The notes below the pieces were generated by a model. It was not told the DNA's origin and did not search any database. It worked only from the letters and a program-made list of their open reading frames with translations. Source: JBDHHQ01 sp039586035 (GTDB taxonomy: Bacteria; Gemmatimonadota; Gemmatimonadetes; Longimicrobiales; Gaopeijiaceae). From it: a stretch of 10,747 nt of DNA. The DNA lies in contig JBDHLD010000102.1 of assembly GCA_039586035.1 (NCBI GenBank), forward strand, positions 1 to 10,747, in the 5' to 3' direction. Shown here piece after piece: positions 1 through 7,348 of the stretch. Within the stretch, counting starts at the first letter, position 1, and every line of letters begins with the position of its first letter. The translations under genes were made by a program, and so were the position numbers.

Positions 1-303
1 GCCAACGAGCGCCTGACCTGTGACGGCCGCTGGACCGGCGCGCTGGATCCGGCAGACAGCCGTGTGATCTCGGAGACCCGGAACGGATCGGGCCCGTCCA
101 GTCCGCCCAGCGACGAGGGAGCCGTGGGAGGCTATCCGTCGTACTCCAGAGGGACCGGTTGCACCGACCAGGATGGCGACGGCCTACCGGACGCGTGGGA
201 GCAGCGGTTCTACGACTGCTCGACGTGTGCCGACGCCGCCGCCCCGGGACGAGACGGCTACCTGCTCATGGAGCACTACCTCAACGGCACCGACCCGAGG
301 TAG
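1..303 (+). CDS. Secreted pectate-lyase-like protein, C-terminal 100 residues only (5' end outside window)
   Basis: An open frame runs in from the left edge and ends at TAG 301-303. Its 100 residues align without gaps to the last 100 residues of the complete gene at 509-2338, with about 68% identity by hand count, so this is the tail of a paralogous secreted beta-helix/polysaccharide-lyase-like protein. Visible in it: a TCDGRW segment (residues 6-11 of the fragment), an SRVISET segment near 20-26, the calcium-type motif DQDGDGLPDAWE at 56-67, and a DGYLLMEHYLNGTDP end at 85-99. The same tail pattern (D-x-D-x-DG-x-PD-x-WE, then DGY...EYLNG) closes many environmental PL1-type pectate lyases. 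Cysteines at 7, 54, 73 and 76 are shared with the paralogue. The catalytic domain is not in the window, so activity cannot be judged. It probably lies in the same transcription direction as, and next to, its duplicate. Confidence 0.8.
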   Translation, partial: ANERLTCDGRWTGALDPADSRVISETRNGSGPSSPPSDEGAVGGYPSYSRGTGCTDQDGDGLPDAWEQRFYDCSTCADAAAPGRDGYLLMEHYLNGTDPR

Positions 304-360
304 TCCCCAACGCCCCTGGCTCGGGTCCTCGAACCCGGCCAAGATCCCGCGGATGTCGGC

Positions 361-389
361 TTGACCGTTCCCAGCCGCGTGACTATGCT
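361..389 (+). promoter_or_regulatory. Candidate sigma70-type promoter for the downstream lyase gene
   Basis: TTGACC (361-366) matches the -35 consensus at 5 of 6 positions. It is followed by a 17-nt spacer and TATGCT (384-389), which matches the -10 consensus at 4 of 6. Transcription would begin near 396 and give a leader of about 113 nt before the lyase start at 509. The site sits in the 205-nt gap between the two lyase paralogues, so the second copy could be expressed independently of the first. This is a by-eye match only. One such match in a GC-rich gap is suggestive, and the host's promoter consensus is unknown. Confidence 0.35.
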
Positions 390-467
390 GCCAAGGCCGT
401 TTCCGGCGCGAAGATGGACCGGCTGTACCAGGTCGTCCGGGAGCAGCGCTGAATCTTGGAGCAGTCT

Positions 468-512
468 ATGGGCGGTAGTGAGGCGCATCTCGAGGCAGGT
501 CGGCTCGGATGA
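468..512 (+). CDS. Possible 14-codon leader ORF overlapping the lyase start
   Basis: An ATG at 468 is preceded by GGAG (458-461) at a 6-nt spacing, a better ribosome-binding site than anything in front of the lyase ATG at 509. The frame encodes MGGSEAHLEAGRLG and stops at TGA 510-512, overlapping the lyase ATG in an ATGA arrangement. This would place a ribosome exactly at the lyase start, a layout typical of translational coupling. There are no runs of one amino acid that would suggest attenuation. It could equally be a chance ORF, since stops are rare in this composition. Confidence 0.25.
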   Translation: MGGSEAHLEAGRLG

Positions 513-2338
513 AGGCAGGGCTTGCCCCGGCTCGGTTCCTCACGGCCCCAGACGCCGCTCACGGCACCGGGCTATGGGGCCGCGGGAGTGGCATCCGCGC
601 CTACGCCACCGTCGGTGTGTTCGCCCTGGGGACCGTGACAGGTGCATGCGGGGGTGATGGGAACCCAGTCGCGGCCACGCGCCCACCGCCCGGCTCGTCC
701 GTCGCCGCCTCCGTCACCATACTCGCGGACGCGTCCAATCTCTGGGCCGGAGACGCGCTGTCGCTGAAGGCCGAGCTGAGGGACGAAAAAGGCGCGGTGC
801 TCTCGGGCCTGCCGGTATCATGGGCCAGCTCGAATCCGGGCGTGGCGTCCATCAGCGGTTCCGGCCTGGTCGCAGCTCACTCCAGCGGCTCGACGACCAT
901 AACTGCCACGTCCGGCAACGGCCGCGACGAGCTCGAGCTCACTGTCGTCCCAGACCTCGTTCCCGCTTTTCCGGGCGCGGAGGGATGGGGGGCGACCGCC
1001 CTTGCAGCGTGTCGGCGACTGCCTCTACAGCTCCTCCGGGTCAGCTCTGCCGAAACGGACGGTCCGGGCAGTCTCGCCCAGGCCCTACGTGACATCCGCA
1101 GCGATCGCTTCACGGTGATCGTGTTCCAGACCGGCGGGCACATCGTCGCTCCGTCGGCCGACGGCATGCGCCTCTCCAACGGCTGCGTCTACGTTGCGGG
1201 GCAGACAGCTCCGGGCGACGGCGTCGTGATCGAGGGTTTCCCGACTGCTTTCTGGCTTCAAAGCACCGCGGACGAGGTGGCAGACGTGGTGCTCCGCTTC
1301 ATCCGATTCCGCGGGAAGAGCGGGCGCACCAACAACAACCTCATCATCGCCAAGGGGCAACGTGTCATCCTGGACCACATGTCGTTCAGCTGGACCGACA
1401 ACTATGCGCTTGCCCTGATCAGGTACGGCGACATGGATTTCTCGGGTACGATCAGCGACGTCTCGATCCAACATTCCATCGTCTCCGAGGCATTCGCCGC
1501 GCACCCCACGGGGATTACGATCAACACGAACGGCGCCCTCAAGGAAGACCCCGTAATCGGCATGGCGAACGTCTCGATTCACCGCAATCTCCTGGCCCAC
1601 AACAGTCATCGAAACCCGATGACCGCGGCGGATAACGCCCTTGTCGCCAACAACGTGGTGTACAACTGGGACATCGGCGCCGGCATGATGAACCGGCGAG
1701 GTGCGGTCGATTGGGTGAACAACGTCGGCAAGGCGGGACCGATGACGGAGGAGCAGTACACGTACTTCGTCAACCCCTATTGCGACGAGCTCGGGGGTGA
1801 CTTCTCCATCTACGCGGCTGGTAACGTCAGCCCAGTCAGCAACGACCCCGGGGGGGACAACTGGACCGACCCGACGCGGCAGGTGAGCTGTTACCGCGGT
1901 ACTGGGGAATACGACGGTCAGGAAGTGCCGACGGATTGGCAGCGAGAGAGCGAACAGGGCTGGCGCTCGATCCCCTTCCCGATCGGCCTGTTGTCGGCCC
2001 AACAGGCCTACGACGCGGTGGTGGCGGACGTCGGAGCCAATGCGCGACTGACGTGTGACGGGCGCTGGAGCACGGCGCTGGACCCCGTGGACAGTCGCGT
2101 CATTGCAGAGACCCAGAGCGGGTCGGGGGTCTCGAGTCCTCCTCTGAGTGAGGCGGAGGTGGGTGGCTATCCCGTATACGATCCCGGGAGTGCATGCCCT
2201 GACGCCGACGCGGATGGGCTACCGGACGCCTGGGAGCAACGCCATTACGGCTGCACGGCCTGCGCGGATCCCGCCGCGCTCGAGAGCGACGGATACCGCC
2301 TGATCGAACACTACCTCAACGGGACAAACCCGGGATAG
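509..2338 (+). CDS. Probable lipoprotein: Big_2 Ig-like domain plus PL1-type pectate-lyase-like beta-helix
   Basis: 609 residues. The N-terminus is long for a signal peptide: a hydrophobic stretch at about 31-46 ends in TGAC-GGDG, so Cys47 is a probable lipidation site, although Thr at -3 is atypical of a lipobox. Residues about 66-147 form a bacterial Ig-like (Big_2) domain (VSWASSNPGVASIS, then GSTTITATSG). From about 152 comes a right-handed beta-helix of polysaccharide-lyase family 1 type: AFPGAEGWGA, DGPGSL, AGQTAPGDGVVIEG, ILDHMSFSWTDN (287-298), then NSHRNP (365-370) before NNVVYNW. Arg368 is the best candidate for the catalytic arginine of this fold. The end (565-576) carries the calcium-type motif DADADGLPDAWE and an EHYLNGTNP close. 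The expected location is the outer membrane or cell surface, and the expected activity is beta-elimination of a uronate-containing polysaccharide; the true substrate is unknown. ATG 509 has only a weak AGG upstream (497-499) and may depend on the leader ORF. Its C-terminus duplicates the gene fragment at 1-303. Confidence 0.85.
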   Translation: MKAGLAPARFLTAPDAAHGTGLWGRGSGIRAYATVGVFALGTVTGACGGDGNPVAATRPPPGSSVAASVTILADASNLWAGDALSLKAELRDEKGAVLSGLPVSWASSNPGVASISGSGLVAAHSSGSTTITATSGNGRDELELTVVPDLVPAFPGAEGWGATALAACRRLPLQLLRVSSAETDGPGSLAQALRDIRSDRFTVIVFQTGGHIVAPSADGMRLSNGCVYVAGQTAPGDGVVIEGFPTAFWLQSTADEVADVVLRFIRFRGKSGRTNNNLIIAKGQRVILDHMSFSWTDNYALALIRYGDMDFSGTISDVSIQHSIVSEAFAAHPTGITINTNGALKEDPVIGMANVSIHRNLLAHNSHRNPMTAADNALVANNVVYNWDIGAGMMNRRGAVDWVNNVGKAGPMTEEQYTYFVNPYCDELGGDFSIYAAGNVSPVSNDPGGDNWTDPTRQVSCYRGTGEYDGQEVPTDWQRESEQGWRSIPFPIGLLSAQQAYDAVVADVGANARLTCDGRWSTALDPVDSRVIAETQSGSGVSSPPLSEAEVGGYPVYDPGSACPDADADGLPDAWEQRHYGCTACADPAALESDGYRLIEHYLNGTNPG

Positions 2339-2380
2339 CCCGGCACTTCCCCCGTCGAGCCTCGGACGAAGATCGCGGTG

Positions 2381-3523
2381 TCACGCCCCCACGCCCACTA
2401 CCGTCGATACGAGCCGCGCGACCGCCGCCCGGTTCTGGAGAGCTGATTCCCTGAAGCGTTCCGCAACCGGCAAGCGGGGCCGCTCATGCCCCTTCAGGCA
2501 CGCCGACAGTCGGGATGGCAGTCCGTTCGCCACAAAATCACCGGGCTCTCCGCAGAACTCCTCCTCGCCAATCGCTCTGTAGAAGCGACGGATCTTCGGG
2601 TGGCGGCCGACCGCCAGCACCGGAATCCCGAACGCCCGCGCCACGATCCCCACGTGGAGCTTCGACGTGATCACCACGTCCATTTCGGCGATTTGCCGTA
2701 CCGTTTCCATGGGATCGCGGTATTGGATGACCGTGGTTTCGGGGAAGCCAGCGCGTAGCGTGCGCTCAGCGGAGGCCGACTCCGTGGCGTGCTCACCGAG
2801 CTTTCTCTGGTCGTGGAGGTAGAAGAAGCGTGGCTCGGAATCAGTTGGGCGCTCCGATATCACCCGCTCGATGAGGGTCATGAGCTGGGCGCGCGCTCCA
2901 TCGCCCAATCGATGCACGTGGCACCCGATGTTGAAGCCACCGTCCGACCTGTTGTCCACCTCCATACCTGCAAGGCCCGAGATGGCCAACGCGGCATCCA
3001 GATGCATTGTTGCTCGCGCCGATTCGCCGCAGAGGCGCTCAGCGTACGTGAGCGACTCGGCGTTCCTGACCACCACCTCGCCAGCGGTGGTGAGGATCCT
3101 CTTCACCGCGCGCCGATACACCGGGTTGACCAGCGGCCCGACCTCGAGACCGAAGACCCCGTGCCGCAGGCCACGCCGCCGTGCAGCCTTGGCAACGGTC
3201 CAGTAGACACGGTGGTTCCTCAGGGACCTGAGATGACGCTTCAGGTGCAGCCTCGACTCTCCGTATCCGTCCGCGAAGTACCCTCCGCCGCTGAAGACCA
3301 GGAGAGACGCCCGGTCGAGCTCCTCCCTGGCTGATCCGCGGAGAACCCCGAGTTGGCTGATTCGGAGGTGACTGACCGAGATCGAAGGATCGACGTCTTC
3401 GATCCAACGTCCATAGAGGTCGGTCAGCAGCTCGTCTCCGAAGTTGTTGATTCCCTCGATCGAGCTCGCGCTACAGGTGACCACGTTCACATCGGGCATT
3501 GGCGAATCGCTATACGGCTTCAA
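2381..3523 (-). CDS. Polysaccharide pyruvyl transferase family protein
   Basis: 380 residues if read from TTG 3523. It belongs to the pyruvyl transferase family (PF04230; WcaK/CsaB/PssK relatives), which moves pyruvate from phosphoenolpyruvate onto a sugar as a ketal and gives the polymer a negative charge. Visible family marks: NFGDE at 27-31 after the first strand, SGGGYF at 78-83, GLEVGP at 125-130, VRNAES at 152-157, and TSKLH at 286-290, the conserved S-x-x-H element near the C-terminus. The protein should be cytosolic and act on a lipid-linked repeat or nucleotide sugar. It is the last gene of the - strand block. TTG 3523 overlaps the TGA of the preceding glycosyltransferase by 4 nt, with a GGAG 12 nt upstream. 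ATG 3499 (residue 9) is an equally possible start with no clear ribosome-binding site. Its stop lies 42 nt from the stop of the convergent lyase gene. The family call is firm; the sugar acceptor is unknown. Confidence 0.9.
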   Translation of the reverse strand: MKPYSDSPMPDVNVVTCSASSIEGINNFGDELLTDLYGRWIEDVDPSISVSHLRISQLGVLRGSAREELDRASLLVFSGGGYFADGYGESRLHLKRHLRSLRNHRVYWTVAKAARRRGLRHGVFGLEVGPLVNPVYRRAVKRILTTAGEVVVRNAESLTYAERLCGESARATMHLDAALAISGLAGMEVDNRSDGGFNIGCHVHRLGDGARAQLMTLIERVISERPTDSEPRFFYLHDQRKLGEHATESASAERTLRAGFPETTVIQYRDPMETVRQIAEMDVVITSKLHVGIVARAFGIPVLAVGRHPKIRRFYRAIGEEEFCGEPGDFVANGLPSRLSACLKGHERPRLPVAERFRESALQNRAAVARLVSTVVGVGA

Positions 3524-4731
3524 GTCAGTGGTCGACTCCGCGCGGTAACCGGCGGCTCTACCGCCGCGCGCCAGAGTGCAAAACGGCGATCCGTTTGCGC
3601 ACGGATCGTGAGTGACGTCTCGGCGAAGGCGCGGGCCTTCGCCCCGAGCGTCGCCAGCCCGTCCGCTCCACCCCCCAATAGGGACGCCACGGCCCCTACG
3701 ATGGTCTCTTCGGAGATGTCGTCGACGACCCGGGCGAAGTCCCGACCGCGGAGGAAATCATTGCTGATCCCGGTACCCACGACGCATAGACCCGTGGCCA
3801 GGTATTGCCGGACCTTCAGCTCCGACTGTCCCTGCTCCTCGGGTCTTCGAATCGACAGCCCCACGTCAAGGCCCGCCATCAGGCTCGGAACGTCTGCGTA
3901 GTCGGCTTCGCCGTACACCGTAACGGCTTCAGCGACTTCGCGATCGCGAGCATATCGGCGGCAATCGGCGGCGTCCCCGCTGTCTCCGACGATCAGGCCT
4001 CGCATGCGGTGCATCCCCCGCATCCCGGCGACGACGTCGATCACCTCCCTGCCTCCGCGTGTCATGGGTTTGGTCCCCACGTAGCCTACCACCCGCTCGT
4101 CGGAGGCGAATCCCAACTCCTGGCGTGCCCTCGATCGCTTTGCGGGCGTGAATACCTCGGCATCGACGCCGTTATCGACCACGTGGATCCGGTCGGCGAC
4201 ATCCGGATGAAGGCGGATCCCCGCCTCGCGCTGGGATTCGCTGACGACGTCGACGCAGATCGCGCCGCGGAGCAGCCGACGCCACATCGCTTCGTTCAGC
4301 GGTCGAAACGGCTTTCGCCAGGCGCTTCTGCCATAGAACTGCGTGAAGGTCAGATCACCGGCGGTCTTGAGGGCGTATGGGGCCCTCCCGCTTCGCGCCA
4401 GGACATATTGAGGCAGGGGCAGTCCACCCGCTCGCATGACGATCAAGTCCGGTTGGAAACGCTCGGCGGCGCGCCGAACCACGGAGCTGCCGGACAGATT
4501 GGCCCGGACCCATCCTCCCAGGGATCGAACCGACCGGCCACACGGGATCGACGTGACTCCCAACTCGGCCAGCTCGCCGGGCATCCCCCGCGACGGCTTC
4601 GGGAGGACCGCGTGCAGCCCAGGACCCATGCGCGCGAGCAGCTCCCCCAGGAAACCGCGCTCGTTCACGCCCGGTCCGTTCGGAAGGCTGACGTCAACCA
4701 GCGATGCATAGAGAATTCGATCGAACATCAT
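3520..4731 (-). CDS. GT4-type glycosyltransferase with altered EX7E motif
   Basis: 403 residues, a GT-B-fold retaining glycosyltransferase of family 4 type. The N-terminal half begins at RILYASLVDV (5-14). The linker has VSESQREAGIRL and VVDNGVDAEVFTP (184-196), the usual donor-domain entry with Asn187-Gly188, then VVGYVGT at 214-220. The donor-site region reads RRPEEQGQSELKVRQYLATG (295-314). It follows the SELKV-x-EYLAAG style of one GT4 subgroup, but Gln309 stands where the second glutamate of EX7E is normal. The role would be transfer of one sugar from a nucleotide donor during repeat-unit assembly; donor and acceptor cannot be predicted. Start: tandem ATG ATG at 4731/4728, 46 nt after the previous stop, with no good ribosome-binding site close by (an AGGGGAGG lies about 35 nt or more upstream). 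Its TGA overlaps the TTG of the pyruvyl transferase. Confidence 0.85.
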   Translation of the reverse strand: MMFDRILYASLVDVSLPNGPGVNERGFLGELLARMGPGLHAVLPKPSRGMPGELAELGVTSIPCGRSVRSLGGWVRANLSGSSVVRRAAERFQPDLIVMRAGGLPLPQYVLARSGRAPYALKTAGDLTFTQFYGRSAWRKPFRPLNEAMWRRLLRGAICVDVVSESQREAGIRLHPDVADRIHVVDNGVDAEVFTPAKRSRARQELGFASDERVVGYVGTKPMTRGGREVIDVVAGMRGMHRMRGLIVGDSGDAADCRRYARDREVAEAVTVYGEADYADVPSLMAGLDVGLSIRRPEEQGQSELKVRQYLATGLCVVGTGISNDFLRGRDFARVVDDISEETIVGAVASLLGGGADGLATLGAKARAFAETSLTIRAQTDRRFALWRAAVEPPVTARSRPLT

Positions 4732-4777
4732 CGTGACTCGAGGACTCGGGCCCGGGGTTCCGTTGCGAACCTCCCCT

Positions 4778-6031
4778 TCACGCGTCGCCCCTATTCACAC
4801 GGGTCGACCCGCCGGTTATCTGGCCGTAGAGGCGCACCAGAGCTTCGGCGCTTCGCTTCCATCCGAATTGGCTTCGCGCGCGTGAGGTGGCACGCTCACC
4901 CATGGCCTTCCGGCGCGGTTCGTCGACGATCAGCTCGGTGAGCCCCCGCGCCAGGGCGTCCACGTCACCCACAGGACACAGCAACCCGGTCTCCCCATCG
5001 ATCACGGCCTCGGGAATACCGCCGACGCTGGTGGCCAGCACCGCGAGCCCGCATGCCATCGCCTCGAGGATCACGTTGGGCAGTCCTTCGTTGTGGCTTG
5101 GCAGCACCAGGATGTCCGAGGCCCGCAGCCATGTGGCCACCTCCGCGTGGGGCACGGCTCCGGGGGCGATCACGCGCTGTTCGGTGCCGGCGGCCCAGGC
5201 CGCCACCTCCGGTGCCATGGGTCCGTCACCGATCACAGCAAGCCAGCTCTGGCCGACCGCACTTGGGGCGACCCTACCGTACGCCGCCATCAACTCCGGA
5301 AGTCCCTTGGTCGGGACCAGCCGCCCCAGGAAGCAGACCCCGACACCCGCTTCGGGGAGCCCCAGGGACCGTCGGCTGGACGAGACGTCGCTCGCGGGGA
5401 AGAAGCGGCCTTCATCCACGCCGTTGTAGACCACCTCGACCGGATGACGTGGCGCGGCAAGCTCGGTCATCTGGGCGGCGAGATCCTCACTCACCGCGAC
5501 CAATCGGTCTGCCTCCCGGAGGACCTGCCTCACGAGGGCACCGACCTTGGGAAGCCGCCGGGGATGCGTGTGAACGTCCGAACCCAGGGCGGTGACCACC
5601 ACTGGAACGCCCAGCTGGCGAGCCAGCGCGGTCGCAGCGATACCGTTGGGGTAGAGTCGATAGGCATGGATGACGCCTATCGGTGCCGGAGACTCCCGTT
5701 TCATGGCCTGGCGTACGGCCCGCGTAACGAGCGTCGCGGTCGCGCCCGCGGCAAGCCGCACGGGCAGGTTCCAGTGGGGCGCGTCGATCACGAGGGTGCC
5801 GTCGTCGACACGGGAGGGCATCGCCGCGAAGCCCCCGGAACTACCGAAGTTGCGGTGGAGTCGCGCCCGCGGCCGGATGACGGTCGGATCAACGCCCTCC
5901 GCCCGGAGGGCGGCGACCTGTCTGTGGATCGACTCACCGGCGCCGCCCCAGCCATCCTTCGCGTACATGTCGGACACGACGAGAACGCGTGACGGCGCGG
6001 CCACCGAGGGCGATGGGTCGGGTGGCGTCAT
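4778..6031 (-). CDS. GT4-family glycosyltransferase
   Basis: 417 residues with a textbook GT4 (GT-B fold) pattern. An N-terminal strand RVLVVSDMY (15-23) leads into a glycine-rich acceptor loop, GWGGAGESIHRQ (27-38). Further on are VVTALGSDVH (145-154), VAVSEDLA (178-185), VVYNGVDEGRF (200-210), the phosphate-binding GRLVPTKG (236-243, with Arg237 and Lys242), VIGDGP (266-271), and the EX7E motif with Glu315 and Glu323 in HNEGLPNVILEAMACG, followed by ATSVGGIPE. All expected catalytic features are present, so the enzyme should be active. It is cytosolic or peripheral to the inner membrane, adding a sugar to the growing repeat unit; the sugar is unknown. ATG 6031 overlaps the TGA of the preceding glycosyltransferase (ATGA), showing operon organisation. 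The first 13 residues (PDPSPSVAAPS) are a short disordered-looking lead. Confidence 0.92.
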   Translation of the reverse strand: MTPPDPSPSVAAPSRVLVVSDMYAKDGWGGAGESIHRQVAALRAEGVDPTVIRPRARLHRNFGSSGGFAAMPSRVDDGTLVIDAPHWNLPVRLAAGATATLVTRAVRQAMKRESPAPIGVIHAYRLYPNGIAATALARQLGVPVVVTALGSDVHTHPRRLPKVGALVRQVLREADRLVAVSEDLAAQMTELAAPRHPVEVVYNGVDEGRFFPASDVSSSRRSLGLPEAGVGVCFLGRLVPTKGLPELMAAYGRVAPSAVGQSWLAVIGDGPMAPEVAAWAAGTEQRVIAPGAVPHAEVATWLRASDILVLPSHNEGLPNVILEAMACGLAVLATSVGGIPEAVIDGETGLLCPVGDVDALARGLTELIVDEPRRKAMGERATSRARSQFGWKRSAEALVRLYGQITGGSTRVNRGDA

Positions 6032-7293
6032 CGCCTGCGGGCCGCTCCAGGCACGGAGGCCACCCCGGTCCCCCCGCCCTCGAGTCCCCGCCGCGAGCGC
6101 TCTGCCAACTCCCGATAGAGGCTCGAATAGCTATCCAGACTCCGGTCCACATCGAGCTCACGCGTCACCCAATCGCGCGCGCTGGCGCCCAAGGCCGCTC
6201 GCCGCTCCGGGTTCGCCAGCAGCTCGATCACCGGGTCCGCGAGCGCTTCCCTTTCGGCCACGACATACGTGTCGCCCGGTCTTCCGAACTCGGCTGGCAG
6301 ACCCTCGAATCGGGTGAGAACGCTCGCCACGCCACATCCGAAGGCCTCCGGTACCACGTTCGGCATGCCCTCCCTCCGCGAGGGAAAGACGAACACGTCA
6401 GCCACCTGATGGTATTGCTCGACGGCGGAGACTCTCCCGGTGAAGGTGACCCGATCCTCCGCTCCGGACGCGGCGAGCGAGGCCAAGAGCGACTCGTGGA
6501 ACGACTTCTGATCGTCGGCGGGCTGCAGGTCGTTCAAGTGAGGTCCCACGAGGACGAGGCGAGCTTGTGGGCGTGCGAGCGCGATTTCATGCCAGGCCGC
6601 GATCAGGGAATCGATCCCTTTTCGTCTCTCCAGGAACCCCCCGACGAAGAGCACCAGCTCCTCATTCGGACCGAAGCCCAATCGTCCCTTGACCTCGGCC
6701 CGCTGCGCTGGACCAAGCGGTCGAAAGCGCTCCAAGTCGAGGCCGTTCGGGATGATCTCTATCCGAGTGCGGACGCCCAGCGCTCGAAGCTCGTCCCGCA
6801 TGACGCCGGTGCTCACGACGACGCAGTCGAGCACTCGCAACGGCAGTGACCAGGAGAGATTCTTCAGCCGCCCCACGGACGGATCCCGCATCATCGTATG
6901 CGTGAAGACCGTCGGGACTCCAGCGCGCCGTAGCCGGAAGAGCTGCGGAATCGAGGATTCGTCCACGTTCAGCAGCTGAAGCACGTGTGGCCGAGGTTCC
7001 CGGCAAGCGTAGGTGGCCAGTGCCCCATCGAACTGCATGGCCATCCGCCGTCGGCTGCCCTGCCGGACCCTGACCCGCTGCACGGGAATGCCGTCGACGT
7101 CGTCGGGCGTCAGAAGCGTCCCCGGCTTTTCTCCCAGGCCAGGCGCCTCGTCCCCCCAGGACCCAGAGAAGACCCTCAGGTTCACGTCACGGGCCCTCAA
7201 GCCTGGGGCGTACCGTTGGAATCGGAGGGCCGGGCCGGCGTAGACGGGATGGAACCGGAGGGTGCCAAGAAGCAGATCGAGCGGTGTCGTCAA
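6028..7293 (-). CDS. GT4-family glycosyltransferase, TTG start
   Basis: 421 residues, a GT-B-fold GT4 enzyme. The N-terminal strand and acceptor loop read LDLLLGTLRFHPVYAGPALR (5-24). The rest shows VFTHTMMRD (129-137), VVVSTGVMRDEL (158-169), IIPNGLDLERF (180-190), FVGGFLERRKG (216-226) with the phosphate-contacting basic residues, VLVGPH (247-252), and EX7E with Glu308 and Glu316 in REGMPNVVPEAFGCG. The last 25 or so residues are a low-complexity Gly/Arg-rich tail. The start is TTG at 7293: an AGGAG sits at 7303-7299 with a 5-nt spacer, no ATG or GTG is near, and the Rossmann strand begins directly after it. Its TGA overlaps the ATG of the next glycosyltransferase. It probably adds one sugar during repeat-unit synthesis at the inner face of the membrane; specificity is unknown. 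Confidence 0.9.
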   Translation of the reverse strand: MTTPLDLLLGTLRFHPVYAGPALRFQRYAPGLRARDVNLRVFSGSWGDEAPGLGEKPGTLLTPDDVDGIPVQRVRVRQGSRRRMAMQFDGALATYACREPRPHVLQLLNVDESSIPQLFRLRRAGVPTVFTHTMMRDPSVGRLKNLSWSLPLRVLDCVVVSTGVMRDELRALGVRTRIEIIPNGLDLERFRPLGPAQRAEVKGRLGFGPNEELVLFVGGFLERRKGIDSLIAAWHEIALARPQARLVLVGPHLNDLQPADDQKSFHESLLASLAASGAEDRVTFTGRVSAVEQYHQVADVFVFPSRREGMPNVVPEAFGCGVASVLTRFEGLPAEFGRPGDTYVVAEREALADPVIELLANPERRAALGASARDWVTRELDVDRSLDSYSSLYRELAERSRRGLEGGGTGVASVPGAARRR

Positions 7294-7298
7294 CTCGT

Positions 7299-7303
7299 CT
7301 CCT
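7299..7303 (-). promoter_or_regulatory. Shine-Dalgarno AGGAG that fixes a TTG start
   Basis: On the - strand, AGGAG is followed by a 5-nt spacer (ACGAG) and then TTG at 7293-7291. It is the clearest ribosome-binding site in the window and decides the start of the downstream glycosyltransferase. Confidence 0.6.
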
Positions 7304-7348
7304 GCAGTGGACGGTCGTAGTGGATGCGGAGGCCACCGAGCGCCGTGA

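Noticed and set aside
159..452. Overlapping + strand frame ending in KMDRLYQVVREQR
   Set aside because: Most of it overlaps the lyase C-terminus out of frame. Only the last few codons look protein-like, there is no ribosome-binding site, and the sequence is too short to support a gene.
1085..2002. Long open frame on the - strand (305 codons) inside the lyase gene
   Set aside because: It lies antisense to a clear beta-helix lyase with recognisable motifs. Its translation has no family features, and long antisense frames are common in GC-rich genes.
2339..2380. Search for a bidirectional terminator between the convergent lyase and pyruvyl transferase genes
   Set aside because: Only very short self-complementary bits (CGAG-C-CTCG with a 1-nt loop) and no T tract, so no intrinsic terminator can be supported.
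5093..5992. Long + strand open frame (299 codons) opposite a glycosyltransferase
   Set aside because: It is a shadow of the GT4 gene on the other strand, which has all expected motifs. The product is low-complexity with no recognisable domain.
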